NCBI GenBank assembly: GCA_947587615.1
Contig: CANPYC010000006.1
Span: forward strand, 1 to 64,000
DNA from: Candidatus Gastranaerophilales bacterium
GTDB taxonomy: Bacteria; Cyanobacteriota; Vampirovibrionia; Gastranaerophilales; Gastranaerophilaceae
DNA length: 64,000 bases
Direction: 5' to 3'
Each line of letters opens with the position of its first letter. Position 1 is the stretch's first letter. A program made the position numbers and the translations under genes. The notes beneath the pieces are model-generated. The model had not been told where the DNA came from. It saw only the letters and a program-made list of their open reading frames with translations, and searched no databases. Shown here one piece after another: positions 46,592 to 56,872 of this stretch.

Positions 46592-48988
46592 CTACCCTCT
46601 AAATAAATTATTCGACTCAACCTCTCCCTTAAGCAAAGGATAATCGTTAATATCTTTATTTTCAACAAATTCAAGCGCTTTTTGCCTTGCCAAATCCAAT
46701 ATTTCAGCGTCATTAACCAAATCTGCAAGCTTAAAATCAGGCAGACCCGACTGTCTTGTTCCCAAAAATTCCCCGGGGCCTCTTAATTCAAGGTCTTTTT
46801 GAGAAATAACAAACCCGTCATTTGTTTTTGTCATTATTTTTAATCTGTTTTTAACCTCGGCGCTTGATGAAGTTGTTATAAGCGCACAGTATGATTGAGC
46901 GTCACCTCTTCCCACCCTTCCTCTTAACTGGTGAAGTTGAGATAAACCGAAGCGCTCTGCATTTTCTATTACAATAACCGTTGCATTGGGATTATCAACC
47001 CCGACTTCAACAACCGTTGTTGAAACCAAAATATCAAATTTTTGCGCTTTAAAATCGTTCATTACTTCGTCTTTTTCTGTGTTTGTCATTTTCCCATGCA
47101 ATAAACCTATTTTATAATCCCTAAAAACGCCTTCCTGCAATTTTTGAGCTTCAATCGTCGCAGCCGCAGCCGTAATTGTTTCCGATTCGTCAATTAAAGG
47201 ATAAACAATATATGCTTGTCTTTTAAAGAAAATCTCCTGCTTGATAAGTTCATAAATTCGAGCTCTTTCGTTTTTTCCTCCCATGGTTGTAATAATCGGT
47301 TTTCTGCCCTTTGGAAGCTCGTTTATAATGCTGACATCCAAATCCCCATGTAAAGTTAAAGCTAAAGTTCTCGGTATCGGAGTTGCCGTCATATTAAGCA
47401 TTTGAGGCATTTTACCCTTATTTAAAAGCGCATTTCTCTGCTTAACTCCAAACCTGTGCTGTTCATCAATTACAATTGCGCCAAGGTTGTTAAATTCAAC
47501 TCCTTCTTGAATTAAAGCGTGCGTACCAACTGCAATATGAATTTGACCGTTTTTTAAATTGGTAAACATTTCCCTTCTTGCTTTTGTGCTTGTTTTACCC
47601 GTAAAAAGCCCGACACTAAGCCCAAGCGGAATTAACCACTTAGAAAAATTTTTAAAATGTTGAATTGCAAGTATTTCTGTTGGCGCCATAATAGCGCCCT
47701 GATAGCCGTTTTCAATTGCACACAAAAGCACAATACAAGCAACCACTGTTTTACCCGAGCCTACATCTCCCTGTAAAAGCCTCTGCATAGGTTGAGGAGA
47801 GTTCAAGTCTTTCATTATTTCATCGATTGCGTGCTTTTGTGCATTAGTTAATTCAAAAGGAAGATTTTTTATAAAATTATCAACAAGCTTACCTTTTTTA
47901 ACTTGTAGTCTTATTGACTCATTTTTTGAATTTTCTTTTCTTAAAATTGCAAGATTGAGCTGCATTGAAAAAAATTCTTCAAAAACAAGCCGATATCTTG
48001 CCTTCTCAGCTTCTTCAAGCGTTTTTGGCTTGTGCATATCAATTACAGCCTGTTTTTTATCAATTAAATTCAGCTCATCAATCAACTCTTTTGGTAACGG
48101 TTCATAAATTTTATCCTGAAACTTAACTAAAGCGTTATTTATGGCATTTGTAAGCGTTTTAGAATTCATTCCTTCAATTAGCGAATAAATTGGAACAAGG
48201 TTGTTTTTGCTCTCGATTAATTCCGCTCCCTGCCCCAGTACTTGAATTTGCGCTTTATCAAGAGTTGTTTTTCTTAAATAATCATCATACTTTACTTTCC
48301 CTAAAACCATAGCCGTGGAATTAATCGGATATTGCTTTTTATAAACTTCAATAAGCTTTCTGTTGTTTGTTTTATAAAAAAGAGTTATGGGGATGCTTCC
48401 CGTTGAATCTTTGATATTAATTGTAAAAATAGTTAATTTGTTGGCATTTGTTCTATGAACTACATTTGCAATCGTACCCCAAATTGCAACTTGTTCACCG
48501 AGTTTCAGGTCTTTTATTTTGCTCTGGGCTTTATAGTCAACATATTTTCTAGGATAATATTCAATTAAATCTTTAACTTTAAATATCCCCATTTTATTAA
48601 ACATTTTAGCAATTTGAGGCCCGACCCCTTTTACAAAAGTTATATCAACATCTTCAATTTCATCTTGAAATTCTTTTTGCACTTTTGTTTCTTTTTGTTG
48701 AATATTTTTTGGCTTAATTAATTTTCTCAACCTTGCAAATTCTTCAAGAGTCTTATCAATTGTATATTTTCGATTTTGCACGCTATCAATATGATAACTT
48801 TCAAACAGGTTAATAAGATGAGCAATATTTTGCTTTTCAACTTTATTTATGCGCTTTAAAACATCATACAATATACCAATCATAAATTTTGAAAAGTTCA
48901 TTTTTCTTCCGTCAAAATCAATGTATTGATATTTAATTTCAAGCGTTATTGCTTTTTTAATTTTTTCATAGATTTCATCAAAACCCAA
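46592..48988 (-). CDS. recG: ATP-dependent DNA helicase RecG
   Basis: LLQGDVGSGKT, DEQHRFG, MTATPIPRTLALT, LRGRVGRG motifs. Confidence 0.96.
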   Translation of the reverse strand: MGFDEIYEKIKKAITLEIKYQYIDFDGRKMNFSKFMIGILYDVLKRINKVEKQNIAHLINLFESYHIDSVQNRKYTIDKTLEEFARLRKLIKPKNIQQKETKVQKEFQDEIEDVDITFVKGVGPQIAKMFNKMGIFKVKDLIEYYPRKYVDYKAQSKIKDLKLGEQVAIWGTIANVVHRTNANKLTIFTINIKDSTGSIPITLFYKTNNRKLIEVYKKQYPINSTAMVLGKVKYDDYLRKTTLDKAQIQVLGQGAELIESKNNLVPIYSLIEGMNSKTLTNAINNALVKFQDKIYEPLPKELIDELNLIDKKQAVIDMHKPKTLEEAEKARYRLVFEEFFSMQLNLAILRKENSKNESIRLQVKKGKLVDNFIKNLPFELTNAQKHAIDEIMKDLNSPQPMQRLLQGDVGSGKTVVACIVLLCAIENGYQGAIMAPTEILAIQHFKNFSKWLIPLGLSVGLFTGKTSTKARREMFTNLKNGQIHIAVGTHALIQEGVEFNNLGAIVIDEQHRFGVKQRNALLNKGKMPQMLNMTATPIPRTLALTLHGDLDVSIINELPKGRKPIITTMGGKNERARIYELIKQEIFFKRQAYIVYPLIDESETITAAAATIEAQKLQEGVFRDYKIGLLHGKMTNTEKDEVMNDFKAQKFDILVSTTVVEVGVDNPNATVIVIENAERFGLSQLHQLRGRVGRGDAQSYCALITTSSSAEVKNRLKIMTKTNDGFVISQKDLELRGPGEFLGTRQSGLPDFKLADLVNDAEILDLARQKALEFVENKDINDYPLLKGEVESNNLFRG

Positions 48989-48993
48989 AACAA

Positions 48994-50955
48994 CTATTCC
49001 TGATTGACAAGTCTGATTACTTCATAGATATTAATTTTATTTGTCTTTCCCCTTATAACAACATTTTTAATTGTTATAACATCAACATATTCCTGCACTT
49101 GTTTATATGTTGTTTCACTTATTAAAAAGTTTGTTTTATAGACTTTATTATAGTTTTCTATTCTGCTTGCAGTGTTAACGGTGTCTCCGATAACGGTATA
49201 TTCAAGTCTGTCTTGCGAGCCTATATTTCCGATAAATACATCACCCGTTGAAATACCTACTCCTATTTCAATTTTTGGCTTTCCTTCATCAAGCCATTTT
49301 TCTTGAAGATATTTTACCTTTTTAAGCATTTTATAAGCGCACTTAACAGCGTCAAGCGCATGATTATCACTTTTTTTAGGTTCGCCGAATATCGCTAAAA
49401 CAGCGTCTCCCATAAACTTGTTTAAAATTCCGTTATGTTCTTCAACAATAGGAACAAGAGCGCTAAAGTATTCGTTTAAAATTTTTGTAACTAAATCAGC
49501 TTCCATATTCTCGGATATTGAAGTGAAGTTTCTAATATCTGCAAATAAAACGGTAACATTTGCCCTTTTTCCTCCAAGAGAAATATTATCAATATTTTTT
49601 ACAACATTTTCCATAACGTCATAGGAAAGATATTTTCCCATTGCCTTTTGAATTTTTGCTTTTTTATTATCTTCAATTAAATATCTGTAACAGTATGCGC
49701 AGCTAAGAGCAACAATTACCATGGTAAGAGGCAGAATTAAATTTATTGCAACAGAATTTGAATATATAAAATATGCAAAAATAGTATAGAGAAATATGGC
49801 TAAAACACTTGATAACAAAGCGTTTATAATTGACATTACACTTACGAGGTAAAAAATTAAAAGAAAGATAAATAAACACCCCAAAAAGTCATACAAAGGA
49901 GAAACAACTCTAAAATATTCGTTATTTAACAAATTATTAAAATTTGTCGCTTGAATATCAAGTCCTGAGAAATTTTCCGCTATCGGAGTGCGGGCAACAT
50001 CCGCAAGAGCTTGAGCATTAGCATTGGCGCCGATAAATATAACTTTGTTGTTAAATAATTCAGGGTCGAGTATTGGTTTTTCGCCTTTTTTAACTGCCCT
50101 ATAAGAATTAATAACATCCGAAGCACTGTATTTTATATGAGAATAACCGTCATCTTGTGTTTTATAAAAATGTATAAAGTCGGATGTAAACCCATTAGAG
50201 CTATTAGCGGGGATTTTTAAAGTATAGTCGTTTGAAACCCCTATAATATATTTATCTGTTAAAATAAAGTTGCTTATACCCGTATATTTTGAATACATTA
50301 AAAGCGCCAGAGAAGGATACAAAGAGTCTTTGTATTCAATTATCTGACTTGCTTTTCTTACATAACCGTCCGAGTCCTCGGGAACATTAACAAAACCAAG
50401 CGAGTTGATATTTTTAAAATATTCTCCCTGAAGCGCCGTAAAGCTTTTAAGATAACTTTTTGTTTTCTTTGTTTTATATCTTTTATCGAAAATTTTTAAA
50501 TTTGATTTTTCTTTCAAGAGCTTATCATACTCAAGCGAATTTATCCCTTTTTCAAATTCATCATAAGAAAAAGCATAGCCTGCGCTAAGTTTTTTGAAAT
50601 TTTTAACACCTTTGAAAAATTTTTCATCGCTCTTTGGATTTTCCGAATCGGGCGCCATTATAAGCCCGTCGTAACCCATTAGTTTTGCATTTGTATATGT
50701 TTCTATATAGTCAAATATTTCAAGATAATATTCACGCTTCCAAGGCCATCTGCCGATATCATGAAGCGATTTATCATCAATTACAACAAGGGCAATATCT
50801 GATGAAGCAACGTTTTTTTTATTATTAAGAGTTAATTTGCTCATTATATTGTAAGATTTCATCCGTGAAAAATCTGTCATAATTGCGTAAACAAGAGCAA
50901 ATATTACGATGAAAATTATAAATAGTGCTTTAGTGTTTTTTTGTTTAAACTCCAT
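48994..50955 (-). CDS. CHASE2-domain adenylate/guanylate cyclase
   Basis: Extracellular CHASE2-like N-terminus, three TM segments, class III cyclase VTVLFADIRNFTSISE and MGDAVLAIFG. Confidence 0.92.
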   Translation of the reverse strand: MEFKQKNTKALFIIFIVIFALVYAIMTDFSRMKSYNIMSKLTLNNKKNVASSDIALVVIDDKSLHDIGRWPWKREYYLEIFDYIETYTNAKLMGYDGLIMAPDSENPKSDEKFFKGVKNFKKLSAGYAFSYDEFEKGINSLEYDKLLKEKSNLKIFDKRYKTKKTKSYLKSFTALQGEYFKNINSLGFVNVPEDSDGYVRKASQIIEYKDSLYPSLALLMYSKYTGISNFILTDKYIIGVSNDYTLKIPANSSNGFTSDFIHFYKTQDDGYSHIKYSASDVINSYRAVKKGEKPILDPELFNNKVIFIGANANAQALADVARTPIAENFSGLDIQATNFNNLLNNEYFRVVSPLYDFLGCLFIFLLIFYLVSVMSIINALLSSVLAIFLYTIFAYFIYSNSVAINLILPLTMVIVALSCAYCYRYLIEDNKKAKIQKAMGKYLSYDVMENVVKNIDNISLGGKRANVTVLFADIRNFTSISENMEADLVTKILNEYFSALVPIVEEHNGILNKFMGDAVLAIFGEPKKSDNHALDAVKCAYKMLKKVKYLQEKWLDEGKPKIEIGVGISTGDVFIGNIGSQDRLEYTVIGDTVNTASRIENYNKVYKTNFLISETTYKQVQEYVDVITIKNVVIRGKTNKINIYEVIRLVNQE

Positions 50956-51106
50956 AGTTTAATTGTATAATAATTTTAAAAAAATTAAAATAAATACCTT
51001 TGTTTAATAAATAAGATTTAAATTTTATCTTTTTAGCTTAGAAAAATAAAAATTTATTACACTTTTGGCTATTTTAAAAAAATTAAATTTAAATTATTTT
51101 TATATT

Positions 51107-51496
51107 ATGAATAACACTTGGTATCAAACTTTAAACAAACCCGATTACACACCGCAAGCTAAAATTTTCAGCATTGTTTGGGCAATTCTTTACACTTTGA
51201 TTTTTATTTCATTTATGATTGTATTTTTTAATGATACAAAAATTAATAAATTTTATTCCTATGTAACTTTTTTTGCTCAAATGTTTCTTAATTTCTTTTG
51301 GGTGTATTGCTTTTTTAAATTGGAAAAAATAAAAATATCTTTTGTTGTATCAATTATGCTTAGCTTAACGGTTATGTTAAATATTATTGCTTTTTGGCAA
51401 ATATCACACCTTGCGGCATTTTTAATTATGCCATATTTTATCTGGTGCTGTTTTGCAATGTTTTTAAATTATAGAATTTTAAAGCTTAACAGCTGA
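51107..51496 (+). CDS. TspO/MBR-family membrane protein
   Basis: WYQTLNKPDYTPQAKIFSIVWAILYTLIFISFM; ORF track starts at 51065 but MNNTWY at 51107 is the likelier start. Confidence 0.88.
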   Translation: MNNTWYQTLNKPDYTPQAKIFSIVWAILYTLIFISFMIVFFNDTKINKFYSYVTFFAQMFLNFFWVYCFFKLEKIKISFVVSIMLSLTVMLNIIAFWQISHLAAFLIMPYFIWCCFAMFLNYRILKLNS

Positions 51497-52292
51497 TTAT
51501 TTTTTTAATCAGATTGCAGAGTTTAAGCCCTTGGGTTTTACCTGTTTCAAGCACTTCTTTATGATTTAATTTATTATCGGATACACCGGTTGCATAATTT
51601 GTTACAAGGCTAAAGGCAAGCGTTTTCATTTTCAGATAATTTGCAACAATCGCTTCAGGAACGGTGCTCATACCGATAACATCCGCACCGAGCATTCTAA
51701 AAGCATTAACTTCCGCTTTTGTTTCATAGCTTGGACCGCTCGTTGCAAGATATACACCTTCTTTTAGGTCTATATTAAGCTCCAGAGCACATTTTTTTGC
51801 AATTTGCCTTAAAGATTTACTGTAACAATCGCTCATATCGGGAAATCTTTCACCTAAGGTTTCATCATTCTTCCCTATTAAGGGATTGTCGCCCATAAAG
51901 TTTATATGATCTTTAATTAGGATAATATCGCCGATATTTAAACCTTTATGCGAAGCGCCCGCAGCGTTTGTTATTATAAGAGTTTCAGCTCCCATTTTTT
52001 TAAAAACCTTAAAAGGGTAAGTTGCCTGCTGCATTGTATAGCCTTCGTAGTAATGAAAGCGCCCCTGCATAATTGCGCAATTTTTATTTGCGATTTTGCA
52101 AAATAAAAGTTCGCCCTTGTGCCCTAAAACGGATGAAGAGGGAAAATTTGGAATATCGGAATATTTTATTTTTATTCCGTCAAGTTCATCACAAAAAACA
52201 CTCAATCCCGTGCCTAAAACAACCACAAACTCGGGTTTAAAGTTATTTGTTGTTTTGCTCAAATAATTGAGTGTTTCTTCCAATTTTTCCAT
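51486..52292 (-). CDS. Purine-nucleoside phosphorylase (trimeric type)
   Basis: VVLGTGLSVF, MQGRFHYYEGY, ITNAAGA, GMSTVPEAIVA. Confidence 0.93.
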   Translation of the reverse strand: MEKLEETLNYLSKTTNNFKPEFVVVLGTGLSVFCDELDGIKIKYSDIPNFPSSSVLGHKGELLFCKIANKNCAIMQGRFHYYEGYTMQQATYPFKVFKKMGAETLIITNAAGASHKGLNIGDIILIKDHINFMGDNPLIGKNDETLGERFPDMSDCYSKSLRQIAKKCALELNIDLKEGVYLATSGPSYETKAEVNAFRMLGADVIGMSTVPEAIVANYLKMKTLAFSLVTNYATGVSDNKLNHKEVLETGKTQGLKLCNLIKKIISC

Positions 52293-52306
52293 ATTTTTAA
52301 AGCCGA

Positions 52307-52552
52307 TTATCCAACCAGTCCGTCATCGTCAGACTCGGAAGCTTTTACCATAATTGCATGTTGAACGGGTTTTTCTTTTTTTACATTTGATTCAAAAGAC
52401 ATATCAACATCAAAACCGAAATCATCTCTGGGTCTTTTCATTTGTGATTCATCGACAAGTCTTTTTGCAAGTTCAATAAGTTCATAAACAAGTTGATATC
52501 TGTTAGGGGCTTTTTCGTTTAAATCCCAAGCGGTTTTAGTTATTTGGCTCAT
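52307..52552 (-). CDS. Possible RNA polymerase omega subunit (divergent)
   Basis: APNRYQLVYELIELAKRLVDE resembles the SKYxLVxxxAKRA core of omega; short 81-aa protein. Confidence 0.45.
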   Translation of the reverse strand: MSQITKTAWDLNEKAPNRYQLVYELIELAKRLVDESQMKRPRDDFGFDVDMSFESNVKKEKPVQHAIMVKASESDDDGLVG

Positions 52553-52661
52553 AATTATCTCCTATAATATAATCTTACAATGATAAGATTTTACATGCAA
52601 GTATCTTGTTGAATTAGGGTTGCGGGGTGGAATGGTGCGAGATGATATGCAGGGTGGGTTA

Positions 52662-52978
52662 GCAGCAATGGTAGACTAAAGTCTACCCTACAATTGCTAA
52701 AGGGGGTGTATTACAAGCCGTAGGGTGGACTTCAGTCCACCGTTTTATCTAAAGTCTACCCTACAATTATAATTCTCCGTCGTAGCGTAGGGTGGACTTC
52801 GCTCCACCATTTTATCAAGGACTAAGTTAAAAACTGTTTACGTCATTAACGAGGACGAGCTTTTCAAAAGGATGGAGAAGAAAGCTGTAGTTTTATCAAG
52901 GTTTGCCCCATGGTAATTAAAAGATGTTTAAAAAATAGAAAGCCGCAGCAATGGTAGACTAAAGTCTACCCTACAATT
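52662..52978. repeat. Cluster of REP/BIME-like palindromic repeats (GTAGGGTGGACTTnnGTCCACC / GGTAGACTAAAGTCTACCCTAC)
   Basis: Identical 34-mer gcagcaatggtagactaaagtctaccctacaatt at 52662-52695 and 52945-52978; gtagggtggacttcagtccacc at 52720-52741; half copy at 52749-52767; gtagggtggacttcgctccacc at 52787-52808. Confidence 0.85.
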
Positions 52979-53218
52979 ACCAAGGGGGATGTTGCAAGTT
53001 TCATCAAGGTTTTGCAAGGGTTTATTTATTCTATGACAAATCCAATTCATCCCCGCACTACACCCTCACTAATGACATGTAAGCTCCATAACTACAACAG
53101 CAGCAAGAGTATCAAGGAATGAACAATATAGCTACGCTTTCAACAACAATTACGCTCGGGCTTAAAGCCTAATCCCATAAATATCTAATACATGGGTTGA
53201 AGGCGAAAATGCGAATTT

Positions 53219-53857
53219 TTAAAATTCATCATATTTATAATACAAATCATCTGCATATTTTCTATATTGTTCATATTTTTCAGGACTTATCAATCTCAAA
53301 AAACCATCAATTAAGCCGACATCGTCCCTTTTTCTTAATTGAATTGAATCATTTCTCATCCTTTTAACAATTCTTCGAGAACTCAAAGAAGCAGGGAGGG
53401 CAACTCCCGTTATCATAGTATTTGACGAGGCAAGCTTTAATCTGTTTAATCTTTCTTTTTGAGGTGTATAAAGCCAAACTTTACCCAAAAGCTCATATTC
53501 CAAATTTTTCATTCTTTCTTCATCGCTAAATTCGGGGTATGTTCTTGGAAAATGTCTTTTTTCCATTACTTCAATATCATGTAGATCAGATTTTGAAAAA
53601 ATTACCGGAGCTTTTGTCGGTTTTGCATTTTTAATATCTTCTTTTGTTATTATAATTGTCTTAACTTTCGGTTGTTTAAATTCGATTAAACCTTTTGGAA
53701 TTGGTTCATTTTTTTCAACATCATCAACAATAAGATTATTGTTCGTTTCCTGAAATTCCCCTTGAGAGCAAAAAGCCGCAAGAGGCAAAAACAAAGAATA
53801 AAAAATAATTGCATAAATTATGCAATATAGTATTTGAAGTTTTATATATTTATTCAT
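53219..53857 (-). CDS. Hypothetical exported protein
   Basis: 212-aa ORF with N-terminal hydrophobic signal-like segment. Confidence 0.65.
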   Translation of the reverse strand: MNKYIKLQILYCIIYAIIFYSLFLPLAAFCSQGEFQETNNNLIVDDVEKNEPIPKGLIEFKQPKVKTIIITKEDIKNAKPTKAPVIFSKSDLHDIEVMEKRHFPRTYPEFSDEERMKNLEYELLGKVWLYTPQKERLNRLKLASSNTMITGVALPASLSSRRIVKRMRNDSIQLRKRDDVGLIDGFLRLISPEKYEQYRKYADDLYYKYDEF

Positions 53858-53951
53858 CTTTAATCACGGTCATACTAACTTAATTAAAGAATAGAATATT
53901 TCCCCTGTCGTTTAATCGCCTTTAGCGATATTATACTTTTTAGCCAAAAGA

Positions 53952-54773
53952 TTATAAAATTCCCCTAAGTTCAACTGTCTTTCCGTAAGGAAGGGTAATA
54001 TTATTGGTTTTATGCGTAATATCCAAACACCTAAAACAAGCGCAGCAAAATTTCTTTGAATAATCAAGCAATAAGTCGTCAAGCGCCTTATCCTCAATAT
54101 AAAAATCGCCAAAGATTATTCCTTTAATTTTTTCCTTTAATTTTTTATTGCGGTAAATTTCAAAAAGCATTTTATCAACTTTATACAAAGGCTCGTTTAA
54201 ATCCTCCAAAAAAAGAATAATATCATCGTCGCATATTAATTCATCATTTGATAAAATGCTTACAATACTTGATAAATTACCGCCCCAGAGTTTGCCTCTT
54301 GCCTGTTTATGATTTATCGAAGTAAGGTTAATGTTAAAAATATTATTTTCTATAATTTCAATATTTCTGTCTAAATTTTCAACAAAACCGTTAGACACCA
54401 TAAGCCCATGAAAGCATTGTACGTTTGTAAATTTATTCAATGCCGCAAGAAAAATTGAAGCGTCCGAAGAACCAAGATAAAATTTATTTGAATTTTCAAA
54501 CTTTTTAAAATTAATTTTATCAACTATTCTTATTGCACCAAACCCCCCTCTTAAAGACACAACTAAATCAACTTCATTATCGCAAAAAGCAGCCTCGAAA
54601 AATTTGACTCTATTCTCGTCACTGTCTGAAAGATAGTTGCAGGCTGCATTTTCGTTATAATACTTTTTAATTTTAAATTTTTTTTCAAGAATTTCTATTT
54701 TTTTATTTATCTCAGAGATATTTCTTATATCTCCGCTTGGCGCAATCAGCGCAATAGTTTCAATTTTTTTCAT
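53952..54773 (-). CDS. LD-carboxypeptidase (peptidase S66) family
   Basis: IALIAPSGDI, VVSLRGGFGAIRIVDKI, YLGSSDASIFLAAL motifs; start likely MKKIETI. Confidence 0.88.
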   Translation of the reverse strand: MKKIETIALIAPSGDIRNISEINKKIEILEKKFKIKKYYNENAACNYLSDSDENRVKFFEAAFCDNEVDLVVSLRGGFGAIRIVDKINFKKFENSNKFYLGSSDASIFLAALNKFTNVQCFHGLMVSNGFVENLDRNIEIIENNIFNINLTSINHKQARGKLWGGNLSSIVSILSNDELICDDDIILFLEDLNEPLYKVDKMLFEIYRNKKLKEKIKGIIFGDFYIEDKALDDLLLDYSKKFCCACFRCLDITHKTNNITLPYGKTVELRGIL

Positions 54774-54846
54774 GGTATAATTATAAAAGAGCATTAAAAA
54801 TTTTACAATATTTAATAAATTTTATCTTTAATCAAAAATAAACACT

Positions 54847-54890
54847 AAATAAAAACACACCTTAAAGGGAATTAAGATGTGTTTTTATTT
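54847..54890 (-). terminator. Intrinsic terminator downstream of rplI
   Basis: AAATAAAAACACAcCTTAA-AGGGAA-TTAAGaTGTGTTTTTATTT, long stem with one mismatch. Confidence 0.8.
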
Positions 54891-54918
54891 AAAAAGCTGT
54901 TAATTTTTAATAATTTAC

Positions 54919-55404
54919 TTAGGCTTGTTCTTCTTCGTAAACTTCTTTAATTGTTTCTGAAGCAACAACTTCAACATTCAATTGAGCTTTAACTTTTGAA
55001 GAAAGTTTAATCGTCATAACAAAATTGCCTATATGATTAATCGGGCTATCAAGTATGATTGATTTTTTATCAATTTCCATACCGCATTTTGCTAATAGTT
55101 CTTCTGATAATTTTTTTGTTGTAATTGTTCCGAATAATTTTCCCGATTCGCCTGCTTTAGCACTTAATTCAATTTTGCCGATTTTTTCAATTTCTTCTTT
55201 AGCGGCAAGTGCTTCTTGGTGTAATTTTTCTGCTTTTGCTTTAATACGGGCAATATTTCTTTCTCTTTGAGCTAAAGCGCCTTGAGTTGCAACTTCTGCT
55301 AAAGAGTTAGGAATTAAGTAGTTTCTTGCATAACCGTCTTTAACGTTAACCAGATCGCCTACTTCACCTATATTTTGAACGTCTTTTTTTAATATAACCT
55401 GCAT
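54919..55404 (-). CDS. rplI: 50S ribosomal protein L9
   Basis: MQVILKKDVQNIGEVGDLVNVKDGYARNYLIP. Confidence 0.97.
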   Translation of the reverse strand: MQVILKKDVQNIGEVGDLVNVKDGYARNYLIPNSLAEVATQGALAQRERNIARIKAKAEKLHQEALAAKEEIEKIGKIELSAKAGESGKLFGTITTKKLSEELLAKCGMEIDKKSIILDSPINHIGNFVMTIKLSSKVKAQLNVEVVASETIKEVYEEEQA

Positions 55405-55469
55405 TTGGTTTTCTCCTTTTATAGTTTCTTTATTTTGTGATGAGCTAAGATTTATAATATTTTAAAAAC

Positions 55470-55500
55470 AATTAAATATCAAGTTTGAAGATATTTAATT
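55470..55500 (-). terminator. Intrinsic terminator downstream of minE
   Basis: AATTAAATATC-AAGTTTGAA-GATATTTAATT directly after the minE stop, then a T-rich run on the minus strand. Confidence 0.7.
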
Positions 55501-56046
55501 TTAAGCTTGTTTGGTTTTTGTTTGTTTTTTATCCTTTATATTTTCATTTTGCAATTCTTCTTTATCTTCTTTGATGTTTTTTTCGGACGAGTTATTTTTT
55601 TCTTGCAAAACTTCAGCTTGTTGGTCTTTTGCATCTTCTTCAGTCATTGCTTCAGCCAGCTCTTGAGCTTTTTCTTTTACGAGTTCTTCAAGCTCGCCTG
55701 CAATTTTATGAGTTTTTTTAATTTTCTCGTTTTGAGCCAATGCAATTGCTTCATCAATTTCTTCATCCGTTTTTGGTCTTATGACCGGTATACTTAAATT
55801 TAAAACTGTTGTATTTTCTTTTGCGTCTATGCTTAAATCAAAAGAATCTATATCTATTTCTAAATATTTTGAAATTGAATCAAGCATATCATCTTTAAGC
55901 ATTTGCATTGCACGTTCTGAAAAACCGACCCTGTCTTGCATTAGAACACTTCTCAAACGACTTTTTGCAACAACTTTTGTTTCATCATTTTGTGAAGTAA
56001 AAAAACTTAAAACTCTGTCATATAAATCCGAAAATATATCTTTCAT
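55501..56046 (-). CDS. minE: MinE with ~90-aa charged C-terminal extension
   Basis: AKSRLRSVLMQDRVGFSERAMQMLKDDMLDSISKYLEID; adjacent to minD and minC. Confidence 0.9.
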   Translation of the reverse strand: MKDIFSDLYDRVLSFFTSQNDETKVVAKSRLRSVLMQDRVGFSERAMQMLKDDMLDSISKYLEIDIDSFDLSIDAKENTTVLNLSIPVIRPKTDEEIDEAIALAQNEKIKKTHKIAGELEELVKEKAQELAEAMTEEDAKDQQAEVLQEKNNSSEKNIKEDKEELQNENIKDKKQTKTKQA

Positions 56047-56047
56047 T

Positions 56048-56857
56048 CTAGCCCTGCGCTTTCTTAGAGAAGAATTTTTTAATTTTTTCCATTAATGTTG
56101 TAGGTACATCAATATCCAACAACGGCACTTCTTCACCGGTTATTCTTCTTGCAACATTGATATAAGCTGCACCTGCAAGAGATTTTTCATCATTTACAAC
56201 AGGTTCACCTTTATTTGTTGATGTAATTATATTCATATCCTCGGGAATTACCCCTATTAAATCGCATGATAGAATTTCAACAACATCATCAACGCCCATC
56301 ATGTCGTTTGATTTTATTAATTTTGGTCTTACACGATTAACCAAAAGGCGGTATCTTTCTACACCTTCTTTTGATTCTAAAAGTCCGATTATTCTATCTG
56401 CATCTCTTATTGCGCTCATTTCGGGAGTTGTTACAACTATTGCTTCATTGGCACCTGCAACGGCATTTTGAAAGCCTTGTTCAATACCTGCGGGGCAATC
56501 AACAAGAACATAATCAAACTCTTCTTTTAATTGTTCGCATATATTTTTTAACTGGTCTGAATCAACTGCTGATTTATCTCTTGTTTGAGCCGCAGCCAAC
56601 AAACAAAGATTAGGATTTTTCTTATCTTTTACAAGCGCCTGTTTTAATTTGCAACGTTCTTCAACAACGTCAACAATAGTATAGACAATTCTATTTTCTA
56701 AACCCAACAATAAATCCAAATTTCTTAAACCTATGTCTGTGTCAATAAGAACAACTTTATTGCCCAAATTAGCCAAGGCTGTACCTATATTAGCCGAGGT
56801 TGTGGTCTTACCTACCCCACCTTTTCCTGATGTAATAACTATTACAGAACCTGCCAT
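56048..56857 (-). CDS. minD: Septum site-determining protein MinD
   Basis: VIVITSGKGGVGKTTTSANIGTALA deviant Walker A; C-terminal amphipathic helix. Confidence 0.97.
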   Translation of the reverse strand: MAGSVIVITSGKGGVGKTTTSANIGTALANLGNKVVLIDTDIGLRNLDLLLGLENRIVYTIVDVVEERCKLKQALVKDKKNPNLCLLAAAQTRDKSAVDSDQLKNICEQLKEEFDYVLVDCPAGIEQGFQNAVAGANEAIVVTTPEMSAIRDADRIIGLLESKEGVERYRLLVNRVRPKLIKSNDMMGVDDVVEILSCDLIGVIPEDMNIITSTNKGEPVVNDEKSLAGAAYINVARRITGEEVPLLDIDVPTTLMEKIKKFFSKKAQG

Positions 56858-56872
56858 TTTTTTATTGCTCCT

